Assembly: GCF_003431975.1 (NCBI RefSeq)
Contig: NZ_CP027116.1
Coordinates: 868,001 to 932,000, forward strand
Direction of reading: 5' to 3'
Length of the DNA stretch: 64,000 nt
Origin: Bacillus pumilus
GTDB lineage: Bacteria > Bacillota > Bacilli > Bacillales > Bacillaceae
Part shown: piece by piece, positions 1 through 9,257 of the stretch
How the letters are laid out: every line of letters begins with the position of its first letter
Position numbering within the stretch: position 1 is the stretch's first letter
Translations under genes and position numbers: made by a program
Notes under the pieces: model-generated
Told to the model about the DNA's origin: nothing
Database searches by the model: none
What the model saw: only the letters and a program-made list of their open reading frames with translations

Positions 1-43
1 CCCCAAGAGAAATGCCCATTACTACATGAGTACCAGTGTCCAA
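1..43 (-). CDS. yfhP: YfhP 5' end (partial; membrane-bound metal-dependent hydrolase family)
   Basis: Only the first 14 codons are in the window, reading leftwards from a TTG start at 43. They give MDTGTHVVMGISLG, which matches the N-terminus I know for YfhP, a DUF457-type polytopic membrane protein. An AGGAGGT ribosome site lies six bases upstream (50-56). It is divergent from mutY, as in B. subtilis, where YfhP has been proposed to regulate neighbouring genes. The identification rests on a short peptide plus synteny. Confidence 0.7.
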   Translation of the reverse strand, partial: MDTGTHVVMGISLG

Positions 44-234
44 TTGATTACCTCCTAGTTGTCATGCTTAGGAACAATCATACAAAGTATACGTCTCCAA
101 TCAAGACTATGTGCAAAATCACTTTTGCTTTATCCCGATTTAATGTAACATGTTAACGTATCTACAAACAGTATACAACAAATAAGGTTCTTTTCAGAAC
201 GTTAGCCCTCGGTCCAATGAGAAGGAGTATAGAT
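44..234. promoter_or_regulatory. Divergent yfhP-mutY intergenic region
   Basis: This 190-bp AT-rich spacer must hold both promoters. I see no clean pair of -35/-10 boxes and no strong palindrome. The only firm elements are the two ribosome binding sites, ACCTCCT read on the minus strand at 50-56 and GAAGGAG at 221-227. Confidence 0.4.
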
Positions 235-1335
235 ATGAAAGACATTCAAGAAAAGCTGGACCGCAAAGATATTGCGGGTTTTCAGCATGATTTAATTGAT
301 TGGTATGAAAAAGAACAACGAACATTGCCATGGCGTGAAAATCAAGATCCATACCGCGTCTGGGTATCAGAAGTGATGCTTCAGCAGACGAGAGTAGATA
401 CGGTCATTCCGTACTTCAACCGGTTTATGGAGCAATTCCCGACGGTGAAAGATCTCGCTTTAGCTGATGAAGAAAAGGTCATGAAAGCATGGGAAGGTCT
501 TGGCTACTACTCAAGAGTGCGTAATTTACAGGCAGCCGTGAAAGAAGTATATGAAACCTATGACGGTATTGTCCCTGATACGAAAGAACAATTTTCAAAG
601 CTCAAAGGTGTAGGTCCGTATACGAGCGGCGCAGTACTGAGTATCGCCTATAACAAGCCGTACCCTGCGGTAGATGGCAACGTCATGAGGGTCATTTCCC
701 GTATTTTGTCCATATGGGATGATATTGCAAAACCAAAAACGAGAAATATTTTCGAGTTTGCGGTGGATCAGCTCATTTCCCGGGAAAAGCCGTCAGAATT
801 CAATCAAGGGTTGATGGAGCTAGGTGCGCTCATTTGCACCCCAACCTCACCTGCCTGCCTTATTTGCCCTGTAAACATGCATTGCTCGGCACTTGAAGAA
901 GGCGTTCAGCATGAGCTTCCAGTGAAAAGTAAAAAGAAAAAGCCGACTGCAAAATCAATGGCAGCAGCGGTATTATTTGATGACGCAGGCCACTTCTATA
1001 TTCATAAGCGTCCAAGTACAGGTCTGCTTGCTAATTTATGGGAATTCCCTAATTTAGAAACCATAAAGGGAAGAAAAACGGAAAAAGAGCAGCTGATGGA
1101 TTTCTTAAAAGAGGAGGCAGGTGTACAAGCAGAGCTTGGTGACTTAGAAGGCACCATTCAGCATGTATTTACCCACCTCATTTGGAATATTTCTGTTTTC
1201 TTTGGACGTGTCACGTCTGTATCAGATGACACTGCATTAAAAAAAGTCACACGAGAAGAATTTGAGGCATATGCTTTGCCAGTCTCACATCAAAAAATTT
1301 GGAAGATGGCACTTGAAGAGCCTAGTCGTATTTAA
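235..1335 (+). CDS. mutY: A/G-specific adenine glycosylase MutY
   Basis: Removes adenine mispaired with 8-oxoguanine or guanine in base excision repair. From the start used here the protein has 366 residues. The N-terminal helix-hairpin-helix glycosylase fold carries [12 protein letters not shown] and the catalytic Asp in VDGNV. A [4Fe-4S] cluster motif C-x6-C-x2-C-x5-C follows around residue 200, then a NUDIX-like 8-oxoG recognition domain (about 235-360). An in-frame ATG at 217 exists, but GAAGGAG at 221-227 sits 7 bases before the ATG at 235, so 235 is preferred. The gene is yfhQ in B. subtilis and keeps its neighbours yfhP and yfhS. Confidence 0.96.
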   Translation: MKDIQEKLDRKDIAGFQHDLIDWYEKEQRTLPWRENQDPYRVWVSEVMLQQTRVDTVIPYFNRFMEQFPTVKDLALADEEKVMKAWEGLGYYSRVRNLQAAVKEVYETYDGIVPDTKEQFSKLKGVGPYTSGAVLSIAYNKPYPAVDGNVMRVISRILSIWDDIAKPKTRNIFEFAVDQLISREKPSEFNQGLMELGALICTPTSPACLICPVNMHCSALEEGVQHELPVKSKKKKPTAKSMAAAVLFDDAGHFYIHKRPSTGLLANLWEFPNLETIKGRKTEKEQLMDFLKEEAGVQAELGDLEGTIQHVFTHLIWNISVFFGRVTSVSDDTALKKVTREEFEAYALPVSHQKIWKMALEEPSRI

Positions 1336-1546
1336 CCGTTGTACCGTGGGTATAATCGGCTTCATTTCGGTGCAGACCCCCACGGTTTTCAATTTCAGAA
1401 ATGATTTCTCGATACTTAGATTGCCCTTCTTCGTTTAAATAAGGTAAAATTTGTTGGAAAGCATGATGAAAAAAAGCAAGCTCAGTATCTTTCCATTGAT
1501 CCTTTGACATCATGCCAAGCTGGCTTAAATCGCGTCCGACATACAT
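1322..1546 (-). CDS. yfhS: Conserved small protein YfhS
   Basis: A 74-residue protein, the same length as B. subtilis YfhS, in the same place between mutY and fabL. Its 3' end overlaps the mutY end by 14 bases in convergent orientation. It has no membrane segment, is fairly charged, and has no recognised catalytic motif. B. subtilis YfhS has been linked to sporulation and slow growth, but I see nothing here that shows a mechanism. An AGGAGGT site lies 7 bases upstream of the ATG, and a perfect palindrome abuts that site. Confidence 0.8.
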   Translation of the reverse strand: MYVGRDLSQLGMMSKDQWKDTELAFFHHAFQQILPYLNEEGQSKYREIISEIENRGGLHRNEADYTHGTTVKYD

Positions 1547-1558
1547 GAATGTAACCTC

Positions 1559-1580
1559 CTAATAGGAACTTTCCTATTAG
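1559..1580. promoter_or_regulatory. Perfect 22-bp palindrome between yfhS and fabL
   Basis: CTAATAGGAA and its exact reverse complement are separated by 2 bases. It touches the yfhS ribosome site and lies 48 bp before fabL. It could be a repressor operator, or a hairpin in the yfhS leader that partly covers the Shine-Dalgarno. No T-run follows on either side, so it does not look like a terminator. Confidence 0.55.
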
Positions 1581-1621
1581 TGTGAAGCGAATGGACGAAA
1601 ACTATTCAAATCAGGAGATGA

Positions 1622-2380
<759 letters not shown>

Positions 2381-2388
2381 AAAAATCA

Positions 2389-2418
2389 TGAATAAGATGT
2401 ACACCTTCTGCACAAATT
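2389..2418 (+). promoter_or_regulatory. Possible sigma-G type promoter for sspE
   Basis: TGAATA at 2389-2394 fits a forespore sigma-G -35 box. About 17 bases downstream lies CACAAATTA, a loose fit to the CATnnTA -10 box. Family knowledge (sspE is sigma-G dependent) motivates the call; the -10 match is weak. Confidence 0.35.
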
Positions 2419-2440
2419 AATGTGCGTGGAGGTGATAATG

Positions 2441-2605
2441 ATGGATAAACAACAAAACAAAACAAACGCACAACAAGTGAAAAAACAAAACCAAGCTGCT
2501 GCACAAGGCGGTCAATATGGCACTGAATTTGCTAGCGAGACTGACGCACAGCACGTAAAAAAATACAACCAAAAAGCTGAGCAAAACAAACAACAAAACA
2601 GCTAA
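2441..2605 (+). CDS. sspE: Gamma-type small acid-soluble spore protein SspE (short form)
   Basis: Spore-core amino acid reservoir protein degraded at germination. The 54-residue product is rich in Q, N, A and K. It has the family repeat core (KTNAQQVKKQNQ), the conserved EFASETDAQ segment around the protease site, and the terminal AEQNKQQNS. B. subtilis SspE is 84 residues with an extra internal repeat; here one repeat unit is missing but the reading frame is intact. ATG codons at 2438 and 2441 are both possible. The GGAGGTG site at 2428-2434 gives a better 6-base spacing to 2441. It ends at a strong terminator. Confidence 0.9.
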   Translation: MDKQQNKTNAQQVKKQNQAAAQGGQYGTEFASETDAQHVKKYNQKAEQNKQQNS

Positions 2606-2620
2606 TCACTGAAACAGAGG

Positions 2621-2657
2621 AAAGCACTTCATCTACGAATGAAGTGCTTTTCTTTTT
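2621..2657 (+). terminator. Terminator after sspE
   Basis: A 12-bp perfect stem (AAAGCACTTCAT with its complement, 2621-2632 and 2639-2650) is followed by a T-rich tail. Confidence 0.9.
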
Positions 2658-2779
2658 GCCTCTCACCACCATCCGACAAAACCTGTAAAACCTCTACATA
2701 AACAGTCAAAGGATTTCCTTGTTCTTTCAAGAAATGGTATACAGACAAAAAGTGGATTCAAATCAAAGGGAGGAGTTAG

Positions 2780-3040
2780 ATGTCTGATTTTGATCAGCTT
2801 GTAAAAGAACAAATGCAGCTCATGGATCAGCTACTTGATGTACAGGGAGAACTCGATCTATGCTTAGAAACAGAAAAACAATTGCTGCAGGATGAAAAAA
2901 AAGAAGAGTGGACAAGGCTTCACGATCAAATCAAACAGAAGCGAGAGGAACTGCAAAAAGTCCAAACCTTATTTACAAAACAGACAGAACAAGTCATCAA
3001 TTCGTATAAACAAATGGAGAAAAGCTCAACTGTGATGTAA
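2780..3040 (+). CDS. ygaB: Conserved hypothetical coiled-coil protein YgaB
   Basis: An 86-residue acidic/basic heptad-rich protein almost entirely predicted to be a coiled coil. It is rich in L, E, K and Q with no hydrophobic membrane segment. It lies between sspE and ntdP exactly as ygaB does in B. subtilis and has a similar length. GGGAGGAG precedes the ATG. No function is visible in the sequence. It ends at its own hairpin terminator, so it appears to be a single-gene unit. Confidence 0.75.
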   Translation: MSDFDQLVKEQMQLMDQLLDVQGELDLCLETEKQLLQDEKKEEWTRLHDQIKQKREELQKVQTLFTKQTEQVINSYKQMEKSSTVM

Positions 3041-3048
3041 AAGAGTGT

Positions 3049-3076
3049 GCCGTTCAATTGGGTTGAATGGCTTTTT
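3049..3076 (+). terminator. Terminator after ygaB
   Basis: A 9-bp stem GCCGTTCAA / TTGAATGGC with one G-U pair (3049-3057, 3063-3071) is followed by five T. Confidence 0.8.
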
Positions 3077-3187
3077 CATTTCATTTTTTAATGATGTAAC
3101 GGTATAATATAATAGAGACATGTTTAGTTTGGAAATTAGGTCTTTGGACTGTTAGGTTTGTTTGTTATAGAAAGTAGGGGAGAAAAT

Positions 3188-3718
3188 ATGGGCTATCCCA
3201 AGGAAGGAGAAACCATCCAAATTCAAAGCTATAAACACAATGGCTTGATCCACAGGATTTGGAATGAAACCACCATTCTGAAAGCAACGGAATTGTGTAT
3301 CATTGGTGCAAACGACCGAACAATGGTGACTGAATCCGACGGCCGTACTTGGATGACGAGAGAACCGGCTATTTGCTATTTCCATGCAAAACAATGGTTT
3401 AATGTAATTGGGATGCTTAGAGATGATGGGGTATATTATTACTGCAACATCAGCTCTCCTTTTGCGACAGATGAAGAGGCAATTAAGTATATTGATTACG
3501 ATTTAGATGTCAAAGTCTTTCCAGACATGACGTACAATATTTTGGATGAGGACGAATATGCAGATCATAAGAGGCAGATGAATTATCCAAAGGAAATCGA
3601 TAGTATCTTAAGAGAGCATCTGAATACATTATTGCATTGGATTCACCAGCGGAAAGGTCCGTTTGCTCCTGAATTTGTAGATATGTGGTATGAACGTTTT
3701 TTACATTATACAAAATAA
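3188..3718 (+). CDS. ntdP: Nucleoside tri-/diphosphatase NtdP (YgaC, DUF402)
   Basis: Hydrolyses nucleoside tri- and diphosphates. The DUF402 fold uses conserved acidic residues for metal binding, visible here as the [13 protein letters not shown] segment (about residues 101-113) and the DEDEYADHK segment after it. The protein has 176 residues from the ATG at 3188, the family length. An earlier TTG at 3158 is in frame, but AGGGGAG just before 3188 decides the start. A TATAAT at 3103-3108 could be its -10 box; I could not assign a -35. It sits between ygaB and ygaD as in B. subtilis and has its own terminator. Confidence 0.88.
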   Translation: MGYPKEGETIQIQSYKHNGLIHRIWNETTILKATELCIIGANDRTMVTESDGRTWMTREPAICYFHAKQWFNVIGMLRDDGVYYYCNISSPFATDEEAIKYIDYDLDVKVFPDMTYNILDEDEYADHKRQMNYPKEIDSILREHLNTLLHWIHQRKGPFAPEFVDMWYERFLHYTK

Positions 3719-3730
3719 GCAAGAACAGCA

Positions 3731-3765
3731 AAAACCTGTTTAGCTTTTTAGGCTAACAGGTTTTT
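3731..3765 (+). terminator. Terminator after ntdP
   Basis: AAAACCTGTT(T)AGC pairs with GCTAACAGGTTTT, with a single bulged T, and is followed by a T-run. Confidence 0.85.
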
Positions 3766-3812
3766 GACTGCGTACGGATAAGAGGCACTGATAGATTGGG
3801 AAGGAGATTTAC

Positions 3813-5555
3813 ATGGGGGTCATTAAACGCTACATGGCTTTTGTTACACCGTATAAAAAACAGATTGCATTGACAATGGTAATCGGGATGATCAAGTTCT
3901 CGATTCCCTTAACATTGCCTCTGCTTTTAAAGTATGTCATAGATGATGTCATTCAAGGCTCGGGGTCGGCTGAAGAAAAGACATCATCTCTACTAATGAT
4001 TATGGGAATCATGCTCGTCTTATTTTTAGTGATGAGACCGCCTGTTGAATACTATAGACAATACTATGCGCAGTGGACAGGCAGTAAGGTATTATTTGAT
4101 ATACGAGAAAAGTTGTTTTCGCATATTCAAAAGCTCAGCCTTCGTTATTATGCCAACACGAGAACAGGGGAAATTATTTCAAGGGTCATCAACGATGTGG
4201 AGCAGACAAAAGAGTTTGTCATCACAGGTCTTATGAACATTTGGCTTGATTTGATGACCGTGCTGATCGTGATCGCCATTATGTGTACACTGGATATCAA
4301 GCTCACCATCGTGTCTGTCATTATTTTTCCATTATATGCGTTTGCAGTGAAGTATTTTTACGGCAGGCTCCGCAGGCTGACTAAAGAACGGTCGCAGGCG
4401 CTTGCTGAAGTACAAGGGCATCTGCATGAGCGGGTACAAGGAATGCCAGTCATTCGGAGCTTTGCTATTGAAAAATATGAACAAGAAAATTTTCATGATG
4501 AAAACAAAAATTTCTTAAACAAAGCAATCAACCACACGAATTGGAACGCCAAAACATTTGCCGTCGTCAATACCATCACTGACATTGCACCGCTCTTAAT
4601 CATTGCATTTGCTGGCTACACCGTGATTAATGGATCACTTTCGATCGGGACGATGATTGCCTTTGTTGGTTATATTGACCGGATGTACAACCCGATTCGC
4701 CGCCTTATTAACTCATCCACGACTTTAACTCAGTCGGTAGCGTCAATGGATCGTATCTTTGAATTTATTGATGAGCCGTATGAGGTAACAGATCGGCCGA
4801 ATGCAAAAGAAGCCATTCATTTAAAAGGAGAGGTCGAATTTAAAAATGTGTCGTTTCGTTATGAACACACCCAGGAAGAGATTTTGCACAATATCTCCTT
4901 GAAGGTAGAAAAAGGGCAAACGGTTGCACTTGTAGGAATGAGCGGTGGGGGTAAGTCCACTCTCGTCAGCTTAATTCCAAGATTTTATGATGTGACAAAC
5001 GGGTCACTTGAAATTGATGGCATTGATATAAAAGAATACAAAGCAAGAAGCCTTCGAAATCAAGTTGGAATGGTGCTGCAAGATACCTTCCTATTTAGTG
5101 ACACGATTAAAGAAAATATTGCGGTTGGAGATCCAGAAGCGTCTTTTGAAAAAATTGTTTCGGCTGCAAAAGCGGCAAATGCCCATGATTTTATTATGTC
5201 TCTTCCTGAAGGATATGACACGAAGGTAGGAGAACGGGGTGTGAAGCTGTCAGGTGGTCAAAAACAACGGATTTCCATTGCAAGGGTCTTTCTAAAAAAT
5301 CCACCGCTTTTGATTTTAGATGAAGCAACGTCTGCACTAGATTTAGAAAGTGAACATTACATTCAAGAAGCGATGCAAAAACTAGCGAAGGATCGCACGA
5401 CCTTCATTGTCGCGCACCGCTTATCGACAATTACACATGCGGACCTCATTGTGGTCATGGAGCAAGGCGAGATTGTGGAAAAAGGAACACACGAAGAATT
5501 AATGAACAGAGACAGCCACTATCGCCATCTATTTACCATTCAAACATTAAATTAG
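3813..5555 (+). CDS. ygaD: ABC exporter half-transporter YgaD
   Basis: A 580-residue fused membrane/ATPase half-transporter of the MsbA/BmrA type, expected to act as a dimer in the cytoplasmic membrane; substrate unknown. Residues 1-310 form six membrane helices. The nucleotide-binding domain has Walker A GMSGGGKST (near 385), the signature LSGGQKQR (near 484), Walker B LLILDEATSALD (near 504) and the H-loop VAHRLST. Start ATG follows GAAGGAG. Length and position match B. subtilis ygaD. A strong terminator separates it from the peptide-transport operon that follows. Confidence 0.9.
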   Translation: MGVIKRYMAFVTPYKKQIALTMVIGMIKFSIPLTLPLLLKYVIDDVIQGSGSAEEKTSSLLMIMGIMLVLFLVMRPPVEYYRQYYAQWTGSKVLFDIREKLFSHIQKLSLRYYANTRTGEIISRVINDVEQTKEFVITGLMNIWLDLMTVLIVIAIMCTLDIKLTIVSVIIFPLYAFAVKYFYGRLRRLTKERSQALAEVQGHLHERVQGMPVIRSFAIEKYEQENFHDENKNFLNKAINHTNWNAKTFAVVNTITDIAPLLIIAFAGYTVINGSLSIGTMIAFVGYIDRMYNPIRRLINSSTTLTQSVASMDRIFEFIDEPYEVTDRPNAKEAIHLKGEVEFKNVSFRYEHTQEEILHNISLKVEKGQTVALVGMSGGGKSTLVSLIPRFYDVTNGSLEIDGIDIKEYKARSLRNQVGMVLQDTFLFSDTIKENIAVGDPEASFEKIVSAAKAANAHDFIMSLPEGYDTKVGERGVKLSGGQKQRISIARVFLKNPPLLILDEATSALDLESEHYIQEAMQKLAKDRTTFIVAHRLSTITHADLIVVMEQGEIVEKGTHEELMNRDSHYRHLFTIQTLN

Positions 5556-5560
5556 TAGAA

Positions 5561-5591
5561 GCCTATCCGATTCTAGCGGATAGGCTTTTTT
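5561..5591 (+). terminator. Terminator after ygaD
   Basis: A 9-bp perfect stem GCCTATCCG / CGGATAGGC (5561-5569, 5577-5585) is followed by a T-run. Confidence 0.92.
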
Positions 5592-5667
5592 ATGCTTGTC
5601 AAAAACATGACATATTTCCCAGCTTGTCTCAATACAATTTTAAAAAGTAAGACGGGGTGGTGAATAT

Positions 5668-6690
5668 GTGAAAGAACAAGACGTGCTGCTAGATGTCAAA
5701 CAGCTGTCCATTGCATTTCAGCAAAAAAAGCAAAAAGTACCCATCGTCCATCACATATCGTTCTCGATTCAAAAAGGGGAAACCTTAGGAATTGTTGGCG
5801 AATCTGGCTGCGGGAAAAGTATCACATCTATGTCATTAATGGGGCTGAACCAGCAAACAGAGACAACGGGAGAGATCCAATTCGAAGGGCAAAATCTGCT
5901 GTCGCTTTCAGAAAAACAGTGGCGAGAGATAAGAGGAAATGACATTTCGATGATTTTCCAAGAGCCGATGACCTCTCTCAACCCATTAATGACCATCGGC
6001 AAACAAATGACGGAAGCCCTTTTCACACATCAAGCAATCGGTCAGAAAGAAGCAAAAGCGAAGGCGGTTGATCTGCTTCAGACAGTCGGATTGAAGCAAG
6101 CAGAATCGTTGCTTAAAAAATACCCGCATGAATTATCAGGCGGCATGCGCCAGCGAGTCATGATTGCGATGGCGATGCTTTGTCATCCAAAGCTCATGAT
6201 CGCAGATGAACCAACAACTGCACTCGATGTGACCATCCAAGCACAAATCCTTCGGTTGCTCAAAAAGCTGAACGAAGAGATGGACACCGCTATTTTATTT
6301 ATTACCCATGATCTAGGCGTCGTGCGGCAAATATGCCAGCGAGTCATGATCATGTACGCTGGCCGAATTGTAGAAGAAGGAACCGTTGACCGTATTTTTC
6401 AAAAGCCTCTGCACCCCTACACAAAAGGTCTTTTCGCCTCAGTTCCATCGTTTAAAGAGAAAAAAGAAAAGCTCATCTCAATTTCAGGTCATGTACCTAA
6501 GCCGGGAGCCATTCGATCCGGCTGTCAATTTGCCGCGCGCTGCCCTTATCAAATGGCGCAATGTCTTGAAAAAGATCCAGCCTTACAATCCATTGAACAA
6601 GATCACCGCGTCGCATGCTTTCTAATGGAAGGAGGAGAAGACACTGAGTCCCCCACTCTTGCAAGTGAATCAGCTGACAAAACGGTATGA
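5668..6690 (+). CDS. Peptide ABC importer ATPase, OppD/DppD type
   Basis: First gene of a five-gene peptide import operon ordered ATPase-ATPase-binding protein-permease-permease, the same order as the app operon of B. subtilis. The 340-residue protein has Walker A GESGCGKS (44-51), signature LSGGMRQR, Walker B LMIADEPTTALD, and the OppD/DppD C-terminal extension with a Cys-rich GCQFAARCPYQ segment. The start is GTG at 5668 with GGGGTGG 7 bases upstream; the overlapping ATG at 5666 is out of frame and hits an immediate stop. B. subtilis 168 has no such operon between ygaD and ygaE, so this is a lineage-specific position. Confidence 0.88.
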   Translation: MKEQDVLLDVKQLSIAFQQKKQKVPIVHHISFSIQKGETLGIVGESGCGKSITSMSLMGLNQQTETTGEIQFEGQNLLSLSEKQWREIRGNDISMIFQEPMTSLNPLMTIGKQMTEALFTHQAIGQKEAKAKAVDLLQTVGLKQAESLLKKYPHELSGGMRQRVMIAMAMLCHPKLMIADEPTTALDVTIQAQILRLLKKLNEEMDTAILFITHDLGVVRQICQRVMIMYAGRIVEEGTVDRIFQKPLHPYTKGLFASVPSFKEKKEKLISISGHVPKPGAIRSGCQFAARCPYQMAQCLEKDPALQSIEQDHRVACFLMEGGEDTESPTLASESADKTV

Positions 6691-7636
6691 CACTGCTGCT
6701 TTTTTTTCAAAACACAAACATTCAACTCTGGCTTTAAATCAAGTGTCCTTTCATGTGAAGGAAGGGGAAACACTTGGCATTGTTGGTGAATCAGGCTGCG
6801 GAAAATCAACACTTGGCAAAAGCTTAATGAGATTAACTGAACCGACGTCAGGCTCTATTCAACTGAACGGGCAAGAGGTCACTCTTTTGAAAGAAAGAGA
6901 GATGCGTTCTTTAAGAAAAGACATTCAAATGATTTTTCAAGATCCATACGCTTCATTAAATCCACGAATGAAAATCAAAGATATTTTAGAGGAACCGCTC
7001 ATTGTTCATCGGCACGGGACGAAAGCAGAAAGGCGGAAACGGGTAAAAGAGATGTTACACATTGTCGGGTTTGATCCTTCTTTCGGAGAACGTTATGCAC
7101 ATCAATTCAGCGGCGGACAAAGGCAGCGTATTGGTATCGCTAGAGCACTTATTACCCATCCAAGTCTTGTCATTGCCGATGAACCCGTTTCGGCTTTAGA
7201 TGTATCCGTTCAAGCCCAAATTTTGAATTTGATGCTTGAATTGCAAAAGACGCTTTCTCTGACGTACCTGTTTATTTCCCACGATCTTGGTGTTGTCAGG
7301 TATATGAGCGACCGAATCGCAGTCATGTATGCTGGCCGAATTGTCGAGATGGGGCCTGCCGAAGACGTGTTTCACAGCCCGCTTCATCCTTATACGTCAC
7401 TGCTTCTGAAATCCATTCCACATATGGATCACGTGCTAGAGACACAAGATGTGTCAGCAGAGGAGTCTACCATCACGTCAAGCGGTGGCTGTCCTTTCTA
7501 CAAAAGGTGTCCAAAAAGGTGGGGAAAATGCCTAAAAGCAGTACCTGCTTTGTATGAAGAGGAACCCGGGCATGCGGCGGCGTGTTACTTATATCAAAAG
7601 GAGGAACACAATGAAGAAGACATGGTTATTCAGTAG
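6644..7636 (+). CDS. Peptide ABC importer ATPase, OppF/DppF type (probable CTG start)
   Basis: Second ATPase of the importer. It has GESGCGKS, FSGGQRQRIGIARAL, LVIADEPVSALD and the OppF-type C-terminal Cys-rich segment GGCPFYKRCPKRW. There is no suitable ATG start. A TTG at 6659 is possible, but GGAGGAG at 6631-6637 lies 6 bases before an in-frame CTG at 6644. That start gives an N-terminus (MSPPLLQVNQLTKRY) resembling other OppF proteins, so CTG is preferred and TTG is the fallback. It overlaps the upstream ATPase by 47 bp and the downstream lipoprotein by 26 bp, indicating tight translational coupling. Confidence 0.87.
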   Translation: MSPPLLQVNQLTKRYDTAAFFSKHKHSTLALNQVSFHVKEGETLGIVGESGCGKSTLGKSLMRLTEPTSGSIQLNGQEVTLLKEREMRSLRKDIQMIFQDPYASLNPRMKIKDILEEPLIVHRHGTKAERRKRVKEMLHIVGFDPSFGERYAHQFSGGQRQRIGIARALITHPSLVIADEPVSALDVSVQAQILNLMLELQKTLSLTYLFISHDLGVVRYMSDRIAVMYAGRIVEMGPAEDVFHSPLHPYTSLLLKSIPHMDHVLETQDVSAEESTITSSGGCPFYKRCPKRWGKCLKAVPALYEEEPGHAAACYLYQKEEHNEEDMVIQ

Positions 7637-9197
7637 TTTCATTTTTGTGCTGGCGCTTGCACTATTTTTGGGGGGATGCTCGTCCGCTCCGTCATCAGAA
7701 GAAAAAGCAACAAAAGACACCCTCGTATTTGGCAGAGGAGGAGACTCCACTTCACTTGATCCGATCACAACGACAGAAGGTGAAACCTTCAAGGTCACGG
7801 AAAATATATTTGAAAAACTACTGAATTATGGTGAGAAAGACACGACCATCCACCCCGGTCTCGCAACAGATTGGGATGTAGCAAAGGACGGAAAATCGTA
7901 CACATTCTACTTAAGAGAAGGTGTGAAATTTCACGATGGCACAGACTTTAACGCAGAAGCAGTGAAATTCAACTTTGACCGCTGGATGAATGGTGATGCA
8001 GAAAAATTTCCTTACTACGGCATGTTTGGCGGCTATAAAAAAGATAAAGGACATGTCATTAAAGACATTATCGTTAAAGGGGAGCATGAAGTTGAATTTC
8101 AGCTAAAACGCCCGCAGGCGACATTCCTCAAAAACATAGCCATGTCACCATTTGGCATTGCAAGTCCTGCGGCTGTTGAAAAGAGCGGCAATTCATTTCG
8201 TGAAAATCCAGTAGGTACAGGACCATTCAAATTTAAAGAGTGGAAGCAAAACGACCGTATTGTGTTAGAAAAGAACAAAGATTACTGGCAGAAGGATAAA
8301 CCAAAGTTGAACCAAATTATCTTCCGCTCCATTCCAGAAAACTCGGCTCGTTTAAATGCCTTGAAAACAGGTGAGATCGATTTGATGGATGGGGTGAATC
8401 CGTCAGATTTAGAGGGCATTAAAACCGACAAAGCGCTCCAGCTCATTGAAAGACCATCAATGAACGTAGGCTATATCGGACTGACCGTCACAAGAAAGCC
8501 GCTTGATAACAAGCTCGTTCGTCAGGCACTCAATTATGCAGTTGACAAAGAATCCATCATTGAGTCATTTTATGGCGGACTTGCCGAGCCAGCAAAAAAC
8601 CCTCTTCCGCCAGCTTTAGAAGGCTACAATGACGACATTGATCCGTATCCGTATGATCCTGAAAAAGCGAAGAAACTTTTAAAAGAAGCGGGCTTTCCTG
8701 ACGGCTTTCGTATCAAGCTTTGGGCAATGCCTGTACCGCGTCCATATATGCCAGATGGGATGAAGGTAGCAGAAGTCATTCAATCAAACTTTGAAAAGGT
8801 CGGCGTCAAAGCAGAAATTGTGACATATGACTGGGCGACCTATTTAGATAAGGCAAGTAAAGGAGAAGCGGATGTGTTCTTGTTAGGCTGGACAGGGGAC
8901 AATGGCGATCCTGATAATTTCATCTACACACTTTTGGACAAAGACAGCATTGGCGGCAACAACTATACATTCTTCGAAAACGATAAAATGCACGACATCC
9001 TCATTGAAGCGCAGACAGACACAGATCAAAAGAAACGAAACGAACTATATAAAAAAGCACAAGAAATCATTCATGATGAAGCACCTTGGATTCCATTGGT
9101 GCATTCGATCCCAATGCTAGCAGCATCTAGTGATTTAAAAGGCTACCAGCCGCATCCAACTGGTTCAGAAGCTTTGACTGACGTGCATTTCGAATAA
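7611..9197 (+). CDS. Peptide-binding lipoprotein (SBP family 5, DppA/NikA-like)
   Basis: Extracellular solute receptor of the importer, lipid-anchored. From the ATG at 7611 (AAAGGAGG 8 bases upstream) it has 528 residues. It has a lipoprotein signal peptide ending in LGGC with Cys23 as the anchor. The SBP_bac_5 fold includes the family signature near VGTGPFKFKEWKQNDRIVLE, and DNKLVRQALNYAVDKESI follows. The sequence is closer in flavour to dipeptide/nickel-type DppA proteins than to the long OppA type, but ligand specificity cannot be read out. A hairpin directly after the gene may keep its mRNA more abundant than the permease part. Confidence 0.88.
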   Translation: MKKTWLFSSFIFVLALALFLGGCSSAPSSEEKATKDTLVFGRGGDSTSLDPITTTEGETFKVTENIFEKLLNYGEKDTTIHPGLATDWDVAKDGKSYTFYLREGVKFHDGTDFNAEAVKFNFDRWMNGDAEKFPYYGMFGGYKKDKGHVIKDIIVKGEHEVEFQLKRPQATFLKNIAMSPFGIASPAAVEKSGNSFRENPVGTGPFKFKEWKQNDRIVLEKNKDYWQKDKPKLNQIIFRSIPENSARLNALKTGEIDLMDGVNPSDLEGIKTDKALQLIERPSMNVGYIGLTVTRKPLDNKLVRQALNYAVDKESIIESFYGGLAEPAKNPLPPALEGYNDDIDPYPYDPEKAKKLLKEAGFPDGFRIKLWAMPVPRPYMPDGMKVAEVIQSNFEKVGVKAEIVTYDWATYLDKASKGEADVFLLGWTGDNGDPDNFIYTLLDKDSIGGNNYTFFENDKMHDILIEAQTDTDQKKRNELYKKAQEIIHDEAPWIPLVHSIPMLAASSDLKGYQPHPTGSEALTDVHFE

Positions 9198-9202
9198 GCA
9201 AG

Positions 9203-9227
9203 TAAGGGAGATCTTGTATCTCCCTTA
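9203..9227 (+). promoter_or_regulatory. Intercistronic hairpin after the binding protein gene
   Basis: A perfect 10-bp stem TAAGGGAGAT / ATCTCCCTTA with a 5-base loop, with no long T-run. Such hairpins in binding-protein operons typically protect the upstream mRNA or partly terminate, giving excess binding protein over permease. Confidence 0.6.
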
Positions 9228-9257
9228 TTCAAACAAAGAAAAGGCGGTGAAAGCTGT

